A stretch of 41,604 nt of DNA from a bacterium (GCA_030650415.1 JAUSEG010000022.1:1-41604); one strand, 5' to 3'; positions 1-8,606 are shown, numbered from the stretch's first letter. Numbers and translations: made by a program. The notes: a model not told the origin generated them from the sequence alone.

Positions 1-3000
1 CGCTACCCAGGTCGGAATGCCTGTGCCCTGGCCCAGAGATAAAATATAGCCGTTAGTGGTACTGGCGATTTTAGCTAAAGTAGTCGGTCCGGAGGCATAG
101 AGCATGTCGCCCGGAGTGTAGGAGGAGAAACCCGTGCCGCCTTTCGCTACCGGAATAGTTGAACTGGCTAAATCCCATTTATTTGAGAAAGTGAGCCAAT
201 CAGCCGCGGACAGAACTCCGGCCGAAACCGCGCTCGAGGTGGCCGAAGTGATCTGGCCGGTCGCGGAGTTGTAAGCGAGCGGCCAAACAGCGGAAAGAGA
301 AGTTGAGCTAATTTTGTTGTTAAAAGTCTGCCAGTCGATGGCGGCTAAGTAACCGTCAGCAGTCGAACTGGCTTGAGCGATGGAGATTTGATTGCCGAGG
401 CGAGAGAACGGAGCGGTAAAGCCCAGGGAATTTTCCAATCCCAGAGTAGAAGTGGCTTGCCAGTAGGCATCGGAACCATTGGAAATTAAAATCTGACCGT
501 TCGTGCTGGCGTTCGGAGTAATGGTGGTTAAACCAATAGTGGTGGAACCGGTGTCGGTTATTTTAAACTTGGTGGAGGAGGAAGTGTCGATGAGCTCGAA
601 GAGATTACCTGAGCCCCAAATCGCGAGTTTTGAGTATGGAGAGGTGGTGCCGATGCCGACGTTGCCGCCACTTTGAATAGTCATCTTTGAGTCAGTATAA
701 TCTACAGAATTTATTAAAAAATATAACGACCCATTTATATCTGAATCTGCTCTAAATCTAACGGAACCATACTTTTGAGTTCCGTCGGTCTGGTTGCTGG
801 AAAGATACATAGCAACTGAACTTCCATTGGTCGTATTATAAATACTCACTGTACCTCCAGCTTTTTCTATTGCCAAAGTATTGAAGCCGGGGCTGGTGGT
901 GCCGATGCCGATGTTGCCATTTTCCAATATCGTCAGCAAACTGGTAGAAGCGCTATTAACGAAATTAACTAATTGGTTGGTGCCGTCGCCCGAACCCCAG
1001 ACGGTTAACTTGGCGTATGGCGAAGAAGTGCCTATGCCGACATTGCCGGTCGGCCGATAGATATCCGGACCGTTAAGCGTCCAGGTGCCGGTAGTCGCGC
1101 CGCCAACGAGCGCGCCGCCGAAGTAAAGATTGGAGCCAAGATTGTAAAGGCGATCAGTAGTAACTGCCGGAGCGGAAATTGGAGCGAAATACATAGCGCC
1201 ATTTAATGACAATAAATCGGAAGGGCTGGAAGTGCCGATGCCGACGTTGCCGTTTTCTAAAATCGTAAACAAAGTCGTAGAAGCGCTATTGACGAAATTA
1301 ACTAATTGGTTAGTGCCGGTGCCCGAACCCCAGACGGTTAACTTGGCGTATGGCGAAGAAGTGCCTATGCCGACATTGCCGGTCGGCCGATAGGCGTCTA
1401 AACCGTTAAGTGTCCAGACTCCGATAACGGCTATGGAGGTATTAAATTTAGCGTCAAATCTGGCATCAGTCCAATAGAGATTAGTGCCCTCGGGCAAATC
1501 TGAAGTTGATCTGATGCTTGATCCGCCGCCGCCGCCTAAAATAATGGTTTGATTTTTTGCGTTGGACCAAACCGGCAAACCGTTAAGCACCGTTAAAACT
1601 TGCCCTTCGGTTCCGACCGCCAGTCTGGATAAGGCCTTGCCCGAATCGTAATAGAGCGTATCCCCTTTTGCGTATGAATTTAAACCGGTGCCGCCGAAAT
1701 CTATGTTAATCACATTAGATGCTAAAGTCGTAGTCGCTCCGGACGGTTGATTTAAGTTGCCGCCGATGAATCTGGCCAGGAAATCTGTCACCTCCATAGG
1801 CATGAGAGAATAATCAAGTCTGCCGATATTCTTGCCCTGGCTATTAAGCGCCGGGATGTTGCCGGCCCGGCTGCCGACGGTTCTGCCGGATAGTTTAGAA
1901 GCGTTCATGGCGTTAAAAGCGTAAAACGGCGCGGGCAATTTTTTTCTGGGAGTCATCTCGCTGTCGCTCCCAATCCTGATGCCAAGGAAATATTGATCAC
2001 TATCTAACATAGCGAGCAAAGGCAAGTTTTTATTTTGTCCGAGGAAAGTTCTAAGCGCGCCATTTTTAATCGTAACTTTCTGAACCTCTTCCCAAACTTT
2101 ATTGTTTTGATCGGTGTTCGACGGGTAGATATCGGCAGAAGTTCGGTTTTTGTTATAAAGGGCAAAACGCACATCATACTCCCCGTCCGCGATTTTTCCC
2201 TGTTTGTCAGTGACCAAAGCCAGTATCTCCATCTGCCTGGTTGTTGAGTTGATTAATTTATTGGCTTGAACCGAAGCGAGAGAAGTCGCCGAAGCACCGG
2301 CCGGCGTCTGCGTTGAAGCCGCCGGTTGCGCTAAAGGCGCGAGGTCGGTAGCGGCAATCTCGGTTTCGCCCGCGACTTTCCCGTCAAAATCTTTCGTTAT
2401 GAAGCTCTCCAGTCCGGCCAGCGCGAGCAAATTATTTTTAAACTGATTAATCGGCTCTAAATATCTTGAAGGCAAAATATTGTCGGCGATGTTTCTGGCT
2501 TGGGTTATGGCAAACTGCCAGTTCAAAGACGATTGGCTGGCAATAATTTTTACGCCGGCTACCGCCCTGATGGAACGCGCTTCTAAAACACGAGCGGAAT
2601 TTTGCTGAAAGTCTTTAGCGGAATTAAATTGCAAAACTTTTGCTATGGCCGCTTTGGCTTCTTGAACCGAGTCTAAGAGCGAGCCCTTAAAGTCGCTAAG
2701 TCCAACCGTTGCCGCCGGATTAAGTTTTAACAGCTTATCCGAACTGAAATTTAAAGCGCGCGATAAATTTATTCTTATGGCCTGAAGCGAATCGTTTTTA
2801 ATTATTTGCGGCGCGAATTGAGCCGAGGTCGCCGCGGCTAAAAGAAGAACTAAAGCGGCGGCTGAAGTTTTTAAAGTTAGGAACGAGAATTTTTTTATTT
2901 TTAAAAATAAGGATCGTTCTGCTCTATCGGAAAAAAGTTTAACCGGCGATATTCTTTTACCGGCTGATTTAATTTTCTGGGCGGCGAGCTTGATAACTGA

Positions 3001-3606
3001 TTTTAATTCTTTTTCGTTTTGATAAAAGTTATTATTCCATTCACCGGCCATTTTAATTTCCGGCTCTTCCAGATCAGCCAGGAATTTTACTTCGCCTGAT
3101 TGCAACGCTTCCAAGGCGGAATTTTTTATATTGCTATCTAAAATTTCCGCTAAATTATTTTCCTTGGCTGGAGAAAAATCTTCTGAAGATATTTGAGCGG
3201 CATCGCTCGCGATCGCCGCCGAAATAATTTCCTCCGGCTCGGCCGAAAATTCAGGCAAAGAGGCCGGAGCTAAATCTTCCCATTTTACGAACTCGGCCGG
3301 AGCCGCGGCTTTGGCATCCAGCTTCTCAATGAGAACCTGCTCCACTAAATTATTTATCTGAGTTTTTAAATCGCCGGCAGTCGTCTCTTCTACGGCGGCC
3401 TTTGGCTTCTTGGAATCTCTGGCATGAAGATCCAAATATTCGTTAAACCACTCTTGGGTAGAGTAATATTTATTGCCAATTTTTTTCGCCTTCAATTTCT
3501 TCCTTTGCACGAGTATTGAAATATACCCAAAACCATAAGAGCTGGCTTGGGCAATTTTGCGCAAAGGCACTAACTTTTTGTTTTCGTTCTTGGGAGTTCG
3601 ACGCAT
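1..3606 (-). CDS. Giant repeat-containing surface protein with N-terminal HTH-like domain (C-terminus beyond window)
   Basis: The frame is open for 1202 codons from ATG at 3606 to the window edge, so the protein is partial. Residues ~8-50 (LRKIAQASSYGFGY..., ...KIGNKYYSTQEWFNEYL) resemble the MerR/excisionase-like helix-turn-helix that many CPR surface proteins carry. A charged stretch follows, then one hydrophobic segment at ~238-260. The rest is Ser/Thr/Gly/Asn-rich and presumably extracellular, with repeated NVGIGTSSPYAKLTVWG blocks near 710, 820, 910 and 980 and tail-fibre-like 'YWTDARFD' and 'KGGTGFSSYTPGDMLYA' motifs, as in phage tail fibres and intramolecular-chaperone adhesins. Role inferred: cell-surface attachment or host contact. 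The combination of cytoplasmic DNA-binding-like head, membrane anchor and adhesin stalk is odd but recurs in this group. Confidence 0.85.
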   Translation of the reverse strand, partial: MRRTPKNENKKLVPLRKIAQASSYGFGYISILVQRKKLKAKKIGNKYYSTQEWFNEYLDLHARDSKKPKAAVEETTAGDLKTQINNLVEQVLIEKLDAKAAAPAEFVKWEDLAPASLPEFSAEPEEIISAAIASDAAQISSEDFSPAKENNLAEILDSNIKNSALEALQSGEVKFLADLEEPEIKMAGEWNNNFYQNEKELKSVIKLAAQKIKSAGKRISPVKLFSDRAERSLFLKIKKFSFLTLKTSAAALVLLLAAATSAQFAPQIIKNDSLQAIRINLSRALNFSSDKLLKLNPAATVGLSDFKGSLLDSVQEAKAAIAKVLQFNSAKDFQQNSARVLEARSIRAVAGVKIIASQSSLNWQFAITQARNIADNILPSRYLEPINQFKNNLLALAGLESFITKDFDGKVAGETEIAATDLAPLAQPAASTQTPAGASATSLASVQANKLINSTTRQMEILALVTDKQGKIADGEYDVRFALYNKNRTSADIYPSNTDQNNKVWEEVQKVTIKNGALRTFLGQNKNLPLLAMLDSDQYFLGIRIGSDSEMTPRKKLPAPFYAFNAMNASKLSGRTVGSRAGNIPALNSQGKNIGRLDYSLMPMEVTDFLARFIGGNLNQPSGATTTLASNVINIDFGGTGLNSYAKGDTLYYDSGKALSRLAVGTEGQVLTVLNGLPVWSNAKNQTIILGGGGGSSIRSTSDLPEGTNLYWTDARFDAKFNTSIAVIGVWTLNGLDAYRPTGNVGIGTSSPYAKLTVWGSGTGTNQLVNFVNSASTTLFTILENGNVGIGTSSPSDLLSLNGAMYFAPISAPAVTTDRLYNLGSNLYFGGALVGGATTGTWTLNGPDIYRPTGNVGIGTSSPYAKLTVWGSGDGTNQLVNFVNSASTSLLTILENGNIGIGTTSPGFNTLAIEKAGGTVSIYNTTNGSSVAMYLSSNQTDGTQKYGSVRFRADSDINGSLYFLINSVDYTDSKMTIQSGGNVGIGTTSPYSKLAIWGSGNLFELIDTSSSTKFKITDTGSTTIGLTTITPNASTNGQILISNGSDAYWQATSTLGLENSLGFTAPFSRLGNQISIAQASSTADGYLAAIDWQTFNNKISSTSLSAVWPLAYNSATGQITSATSSAVSAGVLSAADWLTFSNKWDLASSTIPVAKGGTGFSSYTPGDMLYASGPTTLAKIASTTNGYILSLGQGTGIPTWVA
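945..1060 (-). repeat. Internal 116-bp repeat of the surface-protein gene (copy 1)
   Basis: Nearly identical to 1278-1393, offset by 333 bases (111 codons). It encodes the block running from RPTGNVGIGTSSPYAKL through VNFVNSAST. The high nucleotide identity suggests recent duplication or recombination between stalk repeats. Confidence 0.85.
1278..1393 (-). repeat. Internal 116-bp repeat of the surface-protein gene (copy 2)
   Basis: Partner of 945-1060 in the same reading frame. The spacing of exactly 111 codons keeps the frame, as expected for a modular stalk that can lengthen or shorten. Confidence 0.85.
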
Positions 3607-3729
3607 GGGGATGTGTCAAATATTCGAGTACGAAACTTAATTAATTTTTTTGATAATTTCGGTCTGGCTATTCGTTTAATTTTAGGCTAAATAGGTTTAT
3701 CGCCTTATCAATGATATTTTTCCAAATGC

Positions 3730-3759
3730 TTATCAAACGATTATCAAACGCTTATCAAA
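3730..3759. repeat. Three TTATCAAA repeats at 11-bp spacing
   Basis: TTATCAAA occurs at 3730-3737, 3741-3748 and 3752-3759, exactly 11 bp apart, which is about one helical turn. A related TTATCAAT lies at ~3705. Same-face binding sites of an iteron or operator type are plausible. The array lies 124 bp upstream of the surface-protein start, next to an AT-rich TATAAT-like sequence on the minus strand. Confidence 0.5.
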
Positions 3760-4037
3760 TTTTATACTTATATTATAACATAATTTGCCCTATAATTATA
3801 CCTATTTTAAGCAACAATTATTTCTCTATTCTACCGATATTAAAACACAATCAGCCGTCTAATTTCAAGCGTCTGGCTTGTCTATCAAAGACTAAATTTT
3901 AGGCTTATTTTAGTTTAAATTTAAGACATTCATTATCTTGTAAATTTTTTTAAATATTTTTTTTGCTTAACTCAAATCGCAAAAACCAACCACCGCTTGA
4001 GATTAAGCGATTTTTCAATATTACAGATTATCGCCTC

Positions 4038-4046
4038 TTATCCACA
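4038..4046 (+). promoter_or_regulatory. Perfect DnaA-box sequence (TTATCCACA)
   Basis: TTATCCACA matches the bacterial DnaA-box consensus exactly. Only one perfect copy was noticed here and no dnaA, dnaN or rpmH is nearby, so a replication origin is not supported. A single 9-mer can occur by chance in a 41-kb window. Confidence 0.3.
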
Positions 4047-4277
4047 GTTGGGGTTAAGTTAACCAAAGTTTTTCAACTGTATAATTTTTCTATCACCAGG
4101 CAAATAGATTACAAATATTTTATAAAATCGATAAATAAAAATCTAAAACCCCAGACAAAATAAGATATAAAGCGGCAAAATTAAGTGTAAAAAATCAGCC
4201 CCTAATCAATAATTTTTAAGGCGGTTTTTTCCAAAATTATAATCTTAAATCCGCCATTAAATAATTTAGTTTCGCAT

Positions 4278-4312
4278 AAAAAAATCCCCGCGAAAATTAA
4301 CTCCGCGGGGAA
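4278..4312 (-). terminator. Intrinsic terminator of the 4332 gene
   Basis: An 8-bp GC-rich stem (TCCCCGCG / CGCGGGGA) is followed on the minus strand by a run of seven T, 19 bases past the stop codon of the orphan gene. Confidence 0.85.
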
Positions 4313-4331
4313 GTATGAAAGAACGATACGC

Positions 4332-4829
4332 TTAAGCGCCGGGAGGCGGCCCGCGCTCAACCAGGTAGTCGACACCTGCGTGCCAGAAACCATTAGGGTT
4401 TGGCGTACGGATAACTATGTACCGCCATTGGCCGATTCTGCTAACGCACAGAGTTCGTAACCGACCTCGAGTGTCGGTGAACTGCGCGACTAAAGTATGA
4501 TACTTATCCGGGTTGAAATAAACGAAACGTAGAACGGTCAGCGGGTCGCTGAACCTAAGCTTAACGCCCAGCTCTTTAAGCGCCAGCGGCAAATCGCGAT
4601 TGAGCATCTGGCATTTGAATCCAACTCTGTACACCTCTCTCTCGAACCGGCCGGAGCCGACAAGCGGGATTATGCGGAGAGGCAGACCGATGTACCGGCC
4701 GCCAAATTTGTTGCCTGCGATTGCCATAGCAATCGCTTGCCGCGCGTCGTAGTCAACCGGAACGTAATAACGCTCTAACCGCGCGCCTTCAACTCGGTTC
4801 GTGCTTGGCAAAAATAATTGTTTTTTCAT
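4332..4829 (-). CDS. Orphan protein of unknown function (165 aa)
   Basis: The function is not recognised. ATG at 4829 (MKKQLFLPSTNRVEGARLE...) is preferred over the in-frame ATG at 4874, because the extra 15 residues are low-complexity basic sequence. The protein is basic and soluble, without signal peptide or membrane segment, and has alternating strand-like segments ending in the unusual tail VERGPPPGA. The gene stands alone: a promoter-like pair lies upstream at 4975-5002, a hairpin in its leader, and a strong terminator directly after it. Base composition is richer in GC and CG than neighbouring intergenic DNA. The compact single-gene transcription unit argues that it is real and expressed. 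A small nucleic-acid-binding protein is possible but unproven. Confidence 0.6.
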   Translation of the reverse strand: MKKQLFLPSTNRVEGARLERYYVPVDYDARQAIAMAIAGNKFGGRYIGLPLRIIPLVGSGRFEREVYRVGFKCQMLNRDLPLALKELGVKLRFSDPLTVLRFVYFNPDKYHTLVAQFTDTRGRLRTLCVSRIGQWRYIVIRTPNPNGFWHAGVDYLVERGPPPGA

Positions 4830-4868
4830 GGTGTTTTTCTTTCTTCTGGTTGTTGGTTTTTTACGATT

Positions 4869-4930
4869 TAACAATCATTGGGACTTTCAAAAAACTAACC
4901 TTAAATTTACTAAAAGCCGCAATGATTGTT
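4869..4930 (-). other. Leader hairpin of the 4332 gene
   Basis: AACAATCATTG at about 4870-4880 is repeated in inverted orientation at about 4920-4930, giving an 11-bp stem with a ~38-base loop in the predicted leader. No T-run follows, so it is not a terminator. Confidence 0.45.
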
Positions 4931-4974
4931 TAACTTTCATATTCTTTTAAGGTGCGAAACTGAGCTTACTGTTT

Positions 4975-5002
4975 ATCATAAAGCCCGGTTAATGTCCAGC
5001 AA
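4975..5002 (-). promoter_or_regulatory. Putative promoter of the 4332 gene
   Basis: On the minus strand TTGCTG is separated by 16 bp from TATGAT. The transcript would start near 4968 and include the hairpin leader. Confidence 0.35.
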
Positions 5003-5035
5003 AGTTTTTACAAAATCCAGGGGAACGAAGATAAA

Positions 5036-5074
5036 ATAAAAAACACCCCCGCCAGATGATGACAGAGGGTGTCT
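5036..5074 (-). terminator. Terminator of the ABC-exporter operon
   Basis: The stem ACACCC / GGGTGT with a ~19-base loop is followed on the minus strand by TTTTTT, 18 bases after the last gene of the operon. Confidence 0.7.
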
Positions 5075-5091
5075 GCTTTTTAAATTAAATT

Positions 5092-5805
5092 TTACCTGCC
5101 GATTGCCCAGCCAAAGACTTTCTGCACGGCGCTACCCAGGACGTCAACCAGCGAAATATTGCCCACGCCGGTATAGAAAACATATTGATCGGAATATATT
5201 ACGGTTTGATTAAGGTCGGTGGCGCTAACCGAATACCGATAAACCGAATCCGGATCCAGAGCCGGAATCACCAGGATATGGCCATAGCCCAAATAGGTAT
5301 CTTTAATAACCCGTTTATTCTTCTCTCCGCTCTTAAAGTACTCCACTTCGACATATGACCGTTTATTGGTCTGGCCGCTTATAACTGCCCTGATTTCAGT
5401 CTTATCACCCTCCTTAGTCGAATAGAGCTCGCTCTTCACGCTATTAATCGCAAATAATTCGGTCTCGCCCAGATCAAAAACATTGGTGCCTGATCCTTCG
5501 AGATTAATTTGCAGCATTTCAAAATTTTCGCTCTCGGCAATCGCCTTAGCTCTCTTAGCCGCCTCCGTCGTAGTGGCCAGGAGATTATTTTCATTAACTT
5601 CAATAACCTCAACCGGTTGATTGACATTAATCGTATTGCCGTAAATAGTCGGCTTAGGGAATAAGAGCCTGGATAATAAAAAATATAGAGCCAGCAAAAA
5701 AAGCAGAACAATAATAAGCCAAGCGATGATTTTCCTCTGGCGTTTTTTCTTAGCTTCTTCCGAAGCCGCGTCCTTCGGCAAAGCTTCGTTTTTAGTTGGT
5801 TCCAT
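5092..5805 (-). CDS. Membrane-anchored extracytoplasmic protein of the ABC-exporter operon (237 aa)
   Basis: The N-terminus is charged and cytoplasmic (ends KKKRQRK), followed by one hydrophobic segment (IIAWLIIVLLFLLALYFLL, residues ~27-47). The remaining ~190 residues are outside the membrane. The region from ~125 to 215 (RAVISGQTNKRSYVEVEYF..., YRYSVSATDLNQTVIYSDQYVFYT) looks like a fibronectin type III-type beta sandwich. It is the last gene of a three-gene operon, 12 bp behind the MacB-like permease and followed by a terminator. By position it may be the extracytoplasmic partner of the ABC system, like a membrane-fusion or adaptor subunit, but it has no lipoyl/HlyD-type signature, so this is inference from context. 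Confidence 0.7.
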   Translation of the reverse strand: MEPTKNEALPKDAASEEAKKKRQRKIIAWLIIVLLFLLALYFLLSRLLFPKPTIYGNTINVNQPVEVIEVNENNLLATTTEAAKRAKAIAESENFEMLQINLEGSGTNVFDLGETELFAINSVKSELYSTKEGDKTEIRAVISGQTNKRSYVEVEYFKSGEKNKRVIKDTYLGYGHILVIPALDPDSVYRYSVSATDLNQTVIYSDQYVFYTGVGNISLVDVLGSAVQKVFGWAIGR

Positions 5806-5817
5806 GAGTATGTTAAA

Positions 5818-6993
5818 TTATTTATATCTTAGAGCCTCAAGCGGATCGGTTCGACTGGCTTTTCTGGCCGGAATAAGCCCGGTAAAAAATCCCACTAAGG
5901 TGGCCACCGTTAGAATGAAAAGCAAGAACCAGCCGGGAAAATAAAAAATCGCGGTCGAATAGCCGCCCATTTTTTGCGCCAGAAAATTAAACAGCAGATT
6001 GAAGGCGGCGCCGCCGCTTAAACCGAGCGCTACGCCGACCACTCCGCCTAAAAAACCCATGATGGTTGATTCAAAAACAAACATCCAGAGAATATCATGG
6101 TCTGAAGCCCCGATTGATTTCATCACGCCGATTTCTTCGGTTCTCTCGAGCAAAGTTACTACCATGGTATTAAACATGCCGATGGCGCTGACGATTAGAG
6201 CCACCGCCCCGAACAGCCCGAGGATTATCCTGATGACTTGAAAAACCTTTTCCACCTGATCAATTATATCGGTCACGGCGGAAACTATAAATCCGCCCTC
6301 GGAAATCCAAGTTCTTAAGCTACTCATCGCTTGGCTGGAGACACTCTTAACTTTTAACTTGCTGAAAGCCGAAACCGGAGAAAAACTATTTAAAAATTTT
6401 TGATTAATATATATAATAATCTCTTTTTTATCAACCGAACCGATTATTTTAAAATCACCTTCGCCCGGCTCTGCCGAGTCGCTATTGGTCTGATTAAAAG
6501 CTATCTTAATAATTTCACCAAGCATAGCGTCCGGAGCCTTTTCAAAAACTTTCGCCAGGGCGCTCGAAATAATCACTCCATCAAGATTTTTATCATTAAT
6601 TTTCCGGCCTTCGGTTATTTTAAGGCCTTCTAAGTCTAAAAACTTTTCATCAACCGCGATAATTTTCGCTTCCGTTACCAGGCCGCCGTATTTTAATCGT
6701 CCGGCGGTTTCAAAAACCGGACTGATAAAATCCACGCCGGGAATTTTCTTGATATTGTTTATATCCGCCCGGCTGATCGCCGGTTTGGCTTCTCCGGGAT
6801 AAACATCTAAAGTTAAGAGAGAATCAGCCGTAGTAATAGTTTCTAAAAGCGTCTTCTGGATGCCAAAGCCTAAGGCCACTAAAAATAAAATCGCCCCGAT
6901 GCCCACGCTCATGCCTAAAATCGTTAAAACCGTCCTGGAGGTTCTGGCTTTAAACATTCTGGTGGAAAATTTTAATAAATTCCAAAATCCCAT
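5818..6993 (-). CDS. MacB/FtsX-type ABC transporter permease
   Basis: The start MGFWNLLKFSTRMFKARTSR at 6993 matches where FtsX-family permeases begin. An in-frame ATG at 7029 would add 12 residues encoded by repeat-like AT-rich DNA. The first membrane helix (VLTILGMSVGIGAILFLVALGFG) is followed by a large extracytoplasmic MacB periplasmic core domain, then three C-terminal helices (IILGLFGAVALIVSAIGMFNTMVV, STIMGFLGGVVGVALGLSGGAAF, WFLLFILTVATLVGFFTGLIPA). The ending PARKASRTDPLEALRYK is the classical MacB/LolC-type tail. It sits between the ATPase gene and the anchored extracytoplasmic protein. Likely role: mechanotransmission-type export of, or action on, lipoprotein, peptide or envelope material. 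The substrate is unknown. Confidence 0.9.
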   Translation of the reverse strand: MGFWNLLKFSTRMFKARTSRTVLTILGMSVGIGAILFLVALGFGIQKTLLETITTADSLLTLDVYPGEAKPAISRADINNIKKIPGVDFISPVFETAGRLKYGGLVTEAKIIAVDEKFLDLEGLKITEGRKINDKNLDGVIISSALAKVFEKAPDAMLGEIIKIAFNQTNSDSAEPGEGDFKIIGSVDKKEIIIYINQKFLNSFSPVSAFSKLKVKSVSSQAMSSLRTWISEGGFIVSAVTDIIDQVEKVFQVIRIILGLFGAVALIVSAIGMFNTMVVTLLERTEEIGVMKSIGASDHDILWMFVFESTIMGFLGGVVGVALGLSGGAAFNLLFNFLAQKMGGYSTAIFYFPGWFLLFILTVATLVGFFTGLIPARKASRTDPLEALRYK

Positions 6994-7020
6994 AGAATTA
7001 ATAAATGACAAATCAATAAC

Positions 7021-7092
7021 AAAACTCAAAGCATTTTATTTGACATTAGGATTTTGACATTGACTTGTCATTAGTCATTTGTCATTCATTAT
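7021..7092. repeat. Degenerate TGACATT/TGTCATT low-complexity repeats
   Basis: The gap between the ATPase and permease genes contains five or six near-copies of TGACATT or TGTCATT at irregular spacing. A similar ACATTTTA-rich stretch precedes uvrA (13742-13771). These look like decayed repeat DNA and are not a recognised control element. Confidence 0.5.
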
Positions 7093-7096
7093 TTTA

Positions 7097-8506
7097 TTAG
7101 TATCTCAATAACAGCAGCAACTCAATTTCTTTGGAAATTTTTTCCACCACCCGCTTATTAAGGCCTAAACCACGCTCTTTCTCCGGGGCATCAAGCAATA
7201 TCTTAAATTCATTTTTGCCGATATGATTATCCAGCCTGTCAAAAATAATTTTTGACAGATTGTTCATGATTGATTCGTCCAATTTTAAATCCAGCCGAGA
7301 ATTAACATACTCGGCCAATTCCCTGGCGCTCGCGGGTTTGTTGGCAAAATCTATTTTCCCGGCTTGATAGACGAGCTGCTTAACGTTATCGGAGAACCTC
7401 TTCGCCAAACGCTTATCCCAACCGGCTCCGCCCTCTTCTATCGGCGTGTCCAGCTGTTCAAAAAAATCATGGAAACTGTCTTTAAAATACAAGAAACTCT
7501 CTAGTTTTTTCGTGGCCTTGATAATTTGATCGTTAGTCATGGAAAAAAACAGGTGGGAAAAAAGCTGCTGCGCCTTAAACGGCACTAATAAGTTGCCGAT
7601 CTGATCGGACGATAATCCCTTAAATGACTGCATTAAAAGCCGCAAATTTATCGGTATATGCTCGCTCCGCGGAGTTAAATCTTCCCTGGCTTTGCCGTCT
7701 TTAAAAATATAACTGTCCGCGTCAATCGCTCTCTTAGGCTTATTTTCAATCCTAACTATTTTTCCGTCCATCATATGCACAATTCTATCGCCATATTGCA
7801 AATGGGCAGGATCGTGCGTGACCAAAATAATGGTTTTCTTTTCTACTTCATTAAGCTCTTTAAAAATAGTCATAACTACATGCGCCGATTTAGAATCCAA
7901 ATTGCCAACCGGTTCATCGGCTAAAATAATTTCCGGGTCATTGATTAAAGACCTGATAACGGCGACGCGCTGCTTCTGGCCGCCGGAAAGCTCCGAAGGA
8001 AACTTCGCCGCTTGCTCGATGATATCATAGCGCTTAAGCAGCTCAACGGCCGAGGCTTTAATGTCTTTCATCATTTTTCCGGCAAAAATCTTAGGCAAAC
8101 AAATATTTTCCAAAATGCTTAAGGAGCTGATTAAATAAAACGATTGAAAAATCATGCCGATTTTCTGCCGATGAAACCAGGCAATCTGCCGGTTATCGTA
8201 AGCGCCGATATCTTCCTGATCAACGGTAATCGTGCCATTGGTCGGTTTTTGCAGGCCGGCGATGGAATATAAAAGAGTCGATTTGCCGCAGCCCGAAGGG
8301 CCAAAAATAATTACATATTCCCGAGGAAATATCTCTAAGTTTATGCCGTCCAGCGATCTGATCTCGTTCGATTTCCCTTGATTATAAATTACATTTAAAT
8401 CTTTAACTACGACGTTAGGCGGCGCTTGAGGCGTTATCTCGGCAACCGCGCCGGAAGCGGGAGTTGCCGCGCTGGAGAGATTATTATTTTGGGGCTGATT
8501 CTCCAT
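7097..8506 (-). CDS. MacB/LolD-type ABC transporter ATPase with a long C-terminal extension
   Basis: The nucleotide-binding domain spans residues ~32-260: Walker A GPSGCGKST (69-77), Q-loop at ~121 (IFQSFYL), signature LSGGQKQR (173-180), Walker B IILADEP (193-199) with catalytic Glu198, D-loop GNLD, and switch His231 (VTHD). The first 30 residues are a Pro/Ala/Asn-rich tail. About 208 residues after the domain (262-469) form a predicted helical extension with no match I recognise; typical MacB-type ATPases end near residue 230. First gene of the operon, with a strong promoter at 8578-8606 and a ~65-base leader. No Shine-Dalgarno is evident. It pairs with the permease at 5818-6993. The extension may bind a regulator or the partner at 5092, which is inference. 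Confidence 0.92.
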   Translation of the reverse strand: MENQPQNNNLSSAATPASGAVAEITPQAPPNVVVKDLNVIYNQGKSNEIRSLDGINLEIFPREYVIIFGPSGCGKSTLLYSIAGLQKPTNGTITVDQEDIGAYDNRQIAWFHRQKIGMIFQSFYLISSLSILENICLPKIFAGKMMKDIKASAVELLKRYDIIEQAAKFPSELSGGQKQRVAVIRSLINDPEIILADEPVGNLDSKSAHVVMTIFKELNEVEKKTIILVTHDPAHLQYGDRIVHMMDGKIVRIENKPKRAIDADSYIFKDGKAREDLTPRSEHIPINLRLLMQSFKGLSSDQIGNLLVPFKAQQLFSHLFFSMTNDQIIKATKKLESFLYFKDSFHDFFEQLDTPIEEGGAGWDKRLAKRFSDNVKQLVYQAGKIDFANKPASARELAEYVNSRLDLKLDESIMNNLSKIIFDRLDNHIGKNEFKILLDAPEKERGLGLNKRVVEKISKEIELLLLLRY

Positions 8507-8577
8507 TTTATATTTTTTAAAAATTAAGCGAAAAAAACAAACCGTTAGGCTTTGTTTTAGGGCATTGCCTCATAAAA

Positions 8578-8606
8578 ATTATACAACTTTAGAGAGTTCT
8601 TGTAAA
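8578..8606 (-). promoter_or_regulatory. Promoter of the ABC-exporter operon
   Basis: On the minus strand TTTACA, 17 bp, then a perfect TATAAT. It lies between the stop of the O-antigen ligase-like gene and the ATPase gene. Confidence 0.65.

Larger units (their letters stand above)
3607..4277. other. Gene-poor AT-rich intergenic region
   Basis: About 670 bases with no convincing gene. Short plus-strand reading frames here have low-complexity composition and no ribosome site. The region holds three 11-bp-spaced TTATCAAA repeats (3730-3759), one perfect DnaA-box sequence (4038-4046), and a small GGTTAA-G-TTAACC palindrome (4052-4064). It is the upstream region of the surface-protein gene, so control sites for that gene are expected here, but no clean promoter could be assigned. 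Confidence 0.6.

Noticed and set aside
2035-2247. 70-codon plus-strand frame
   Set aside because: Lies antisense inside the surface-protein gene, whose frame is far better supported.
3711-4163. Two 63-66 codon plus-strand frames in the AT-rich region
   Set aside because: Low-complexity composition, no start signals, no family resemblance.
3607-4277. Replication origin
   Set aside because: One perfect DnaA box and an 11-bp repeat array are not enough. There is no dnaA or dnaN and no visible strand-wide gene switch here.
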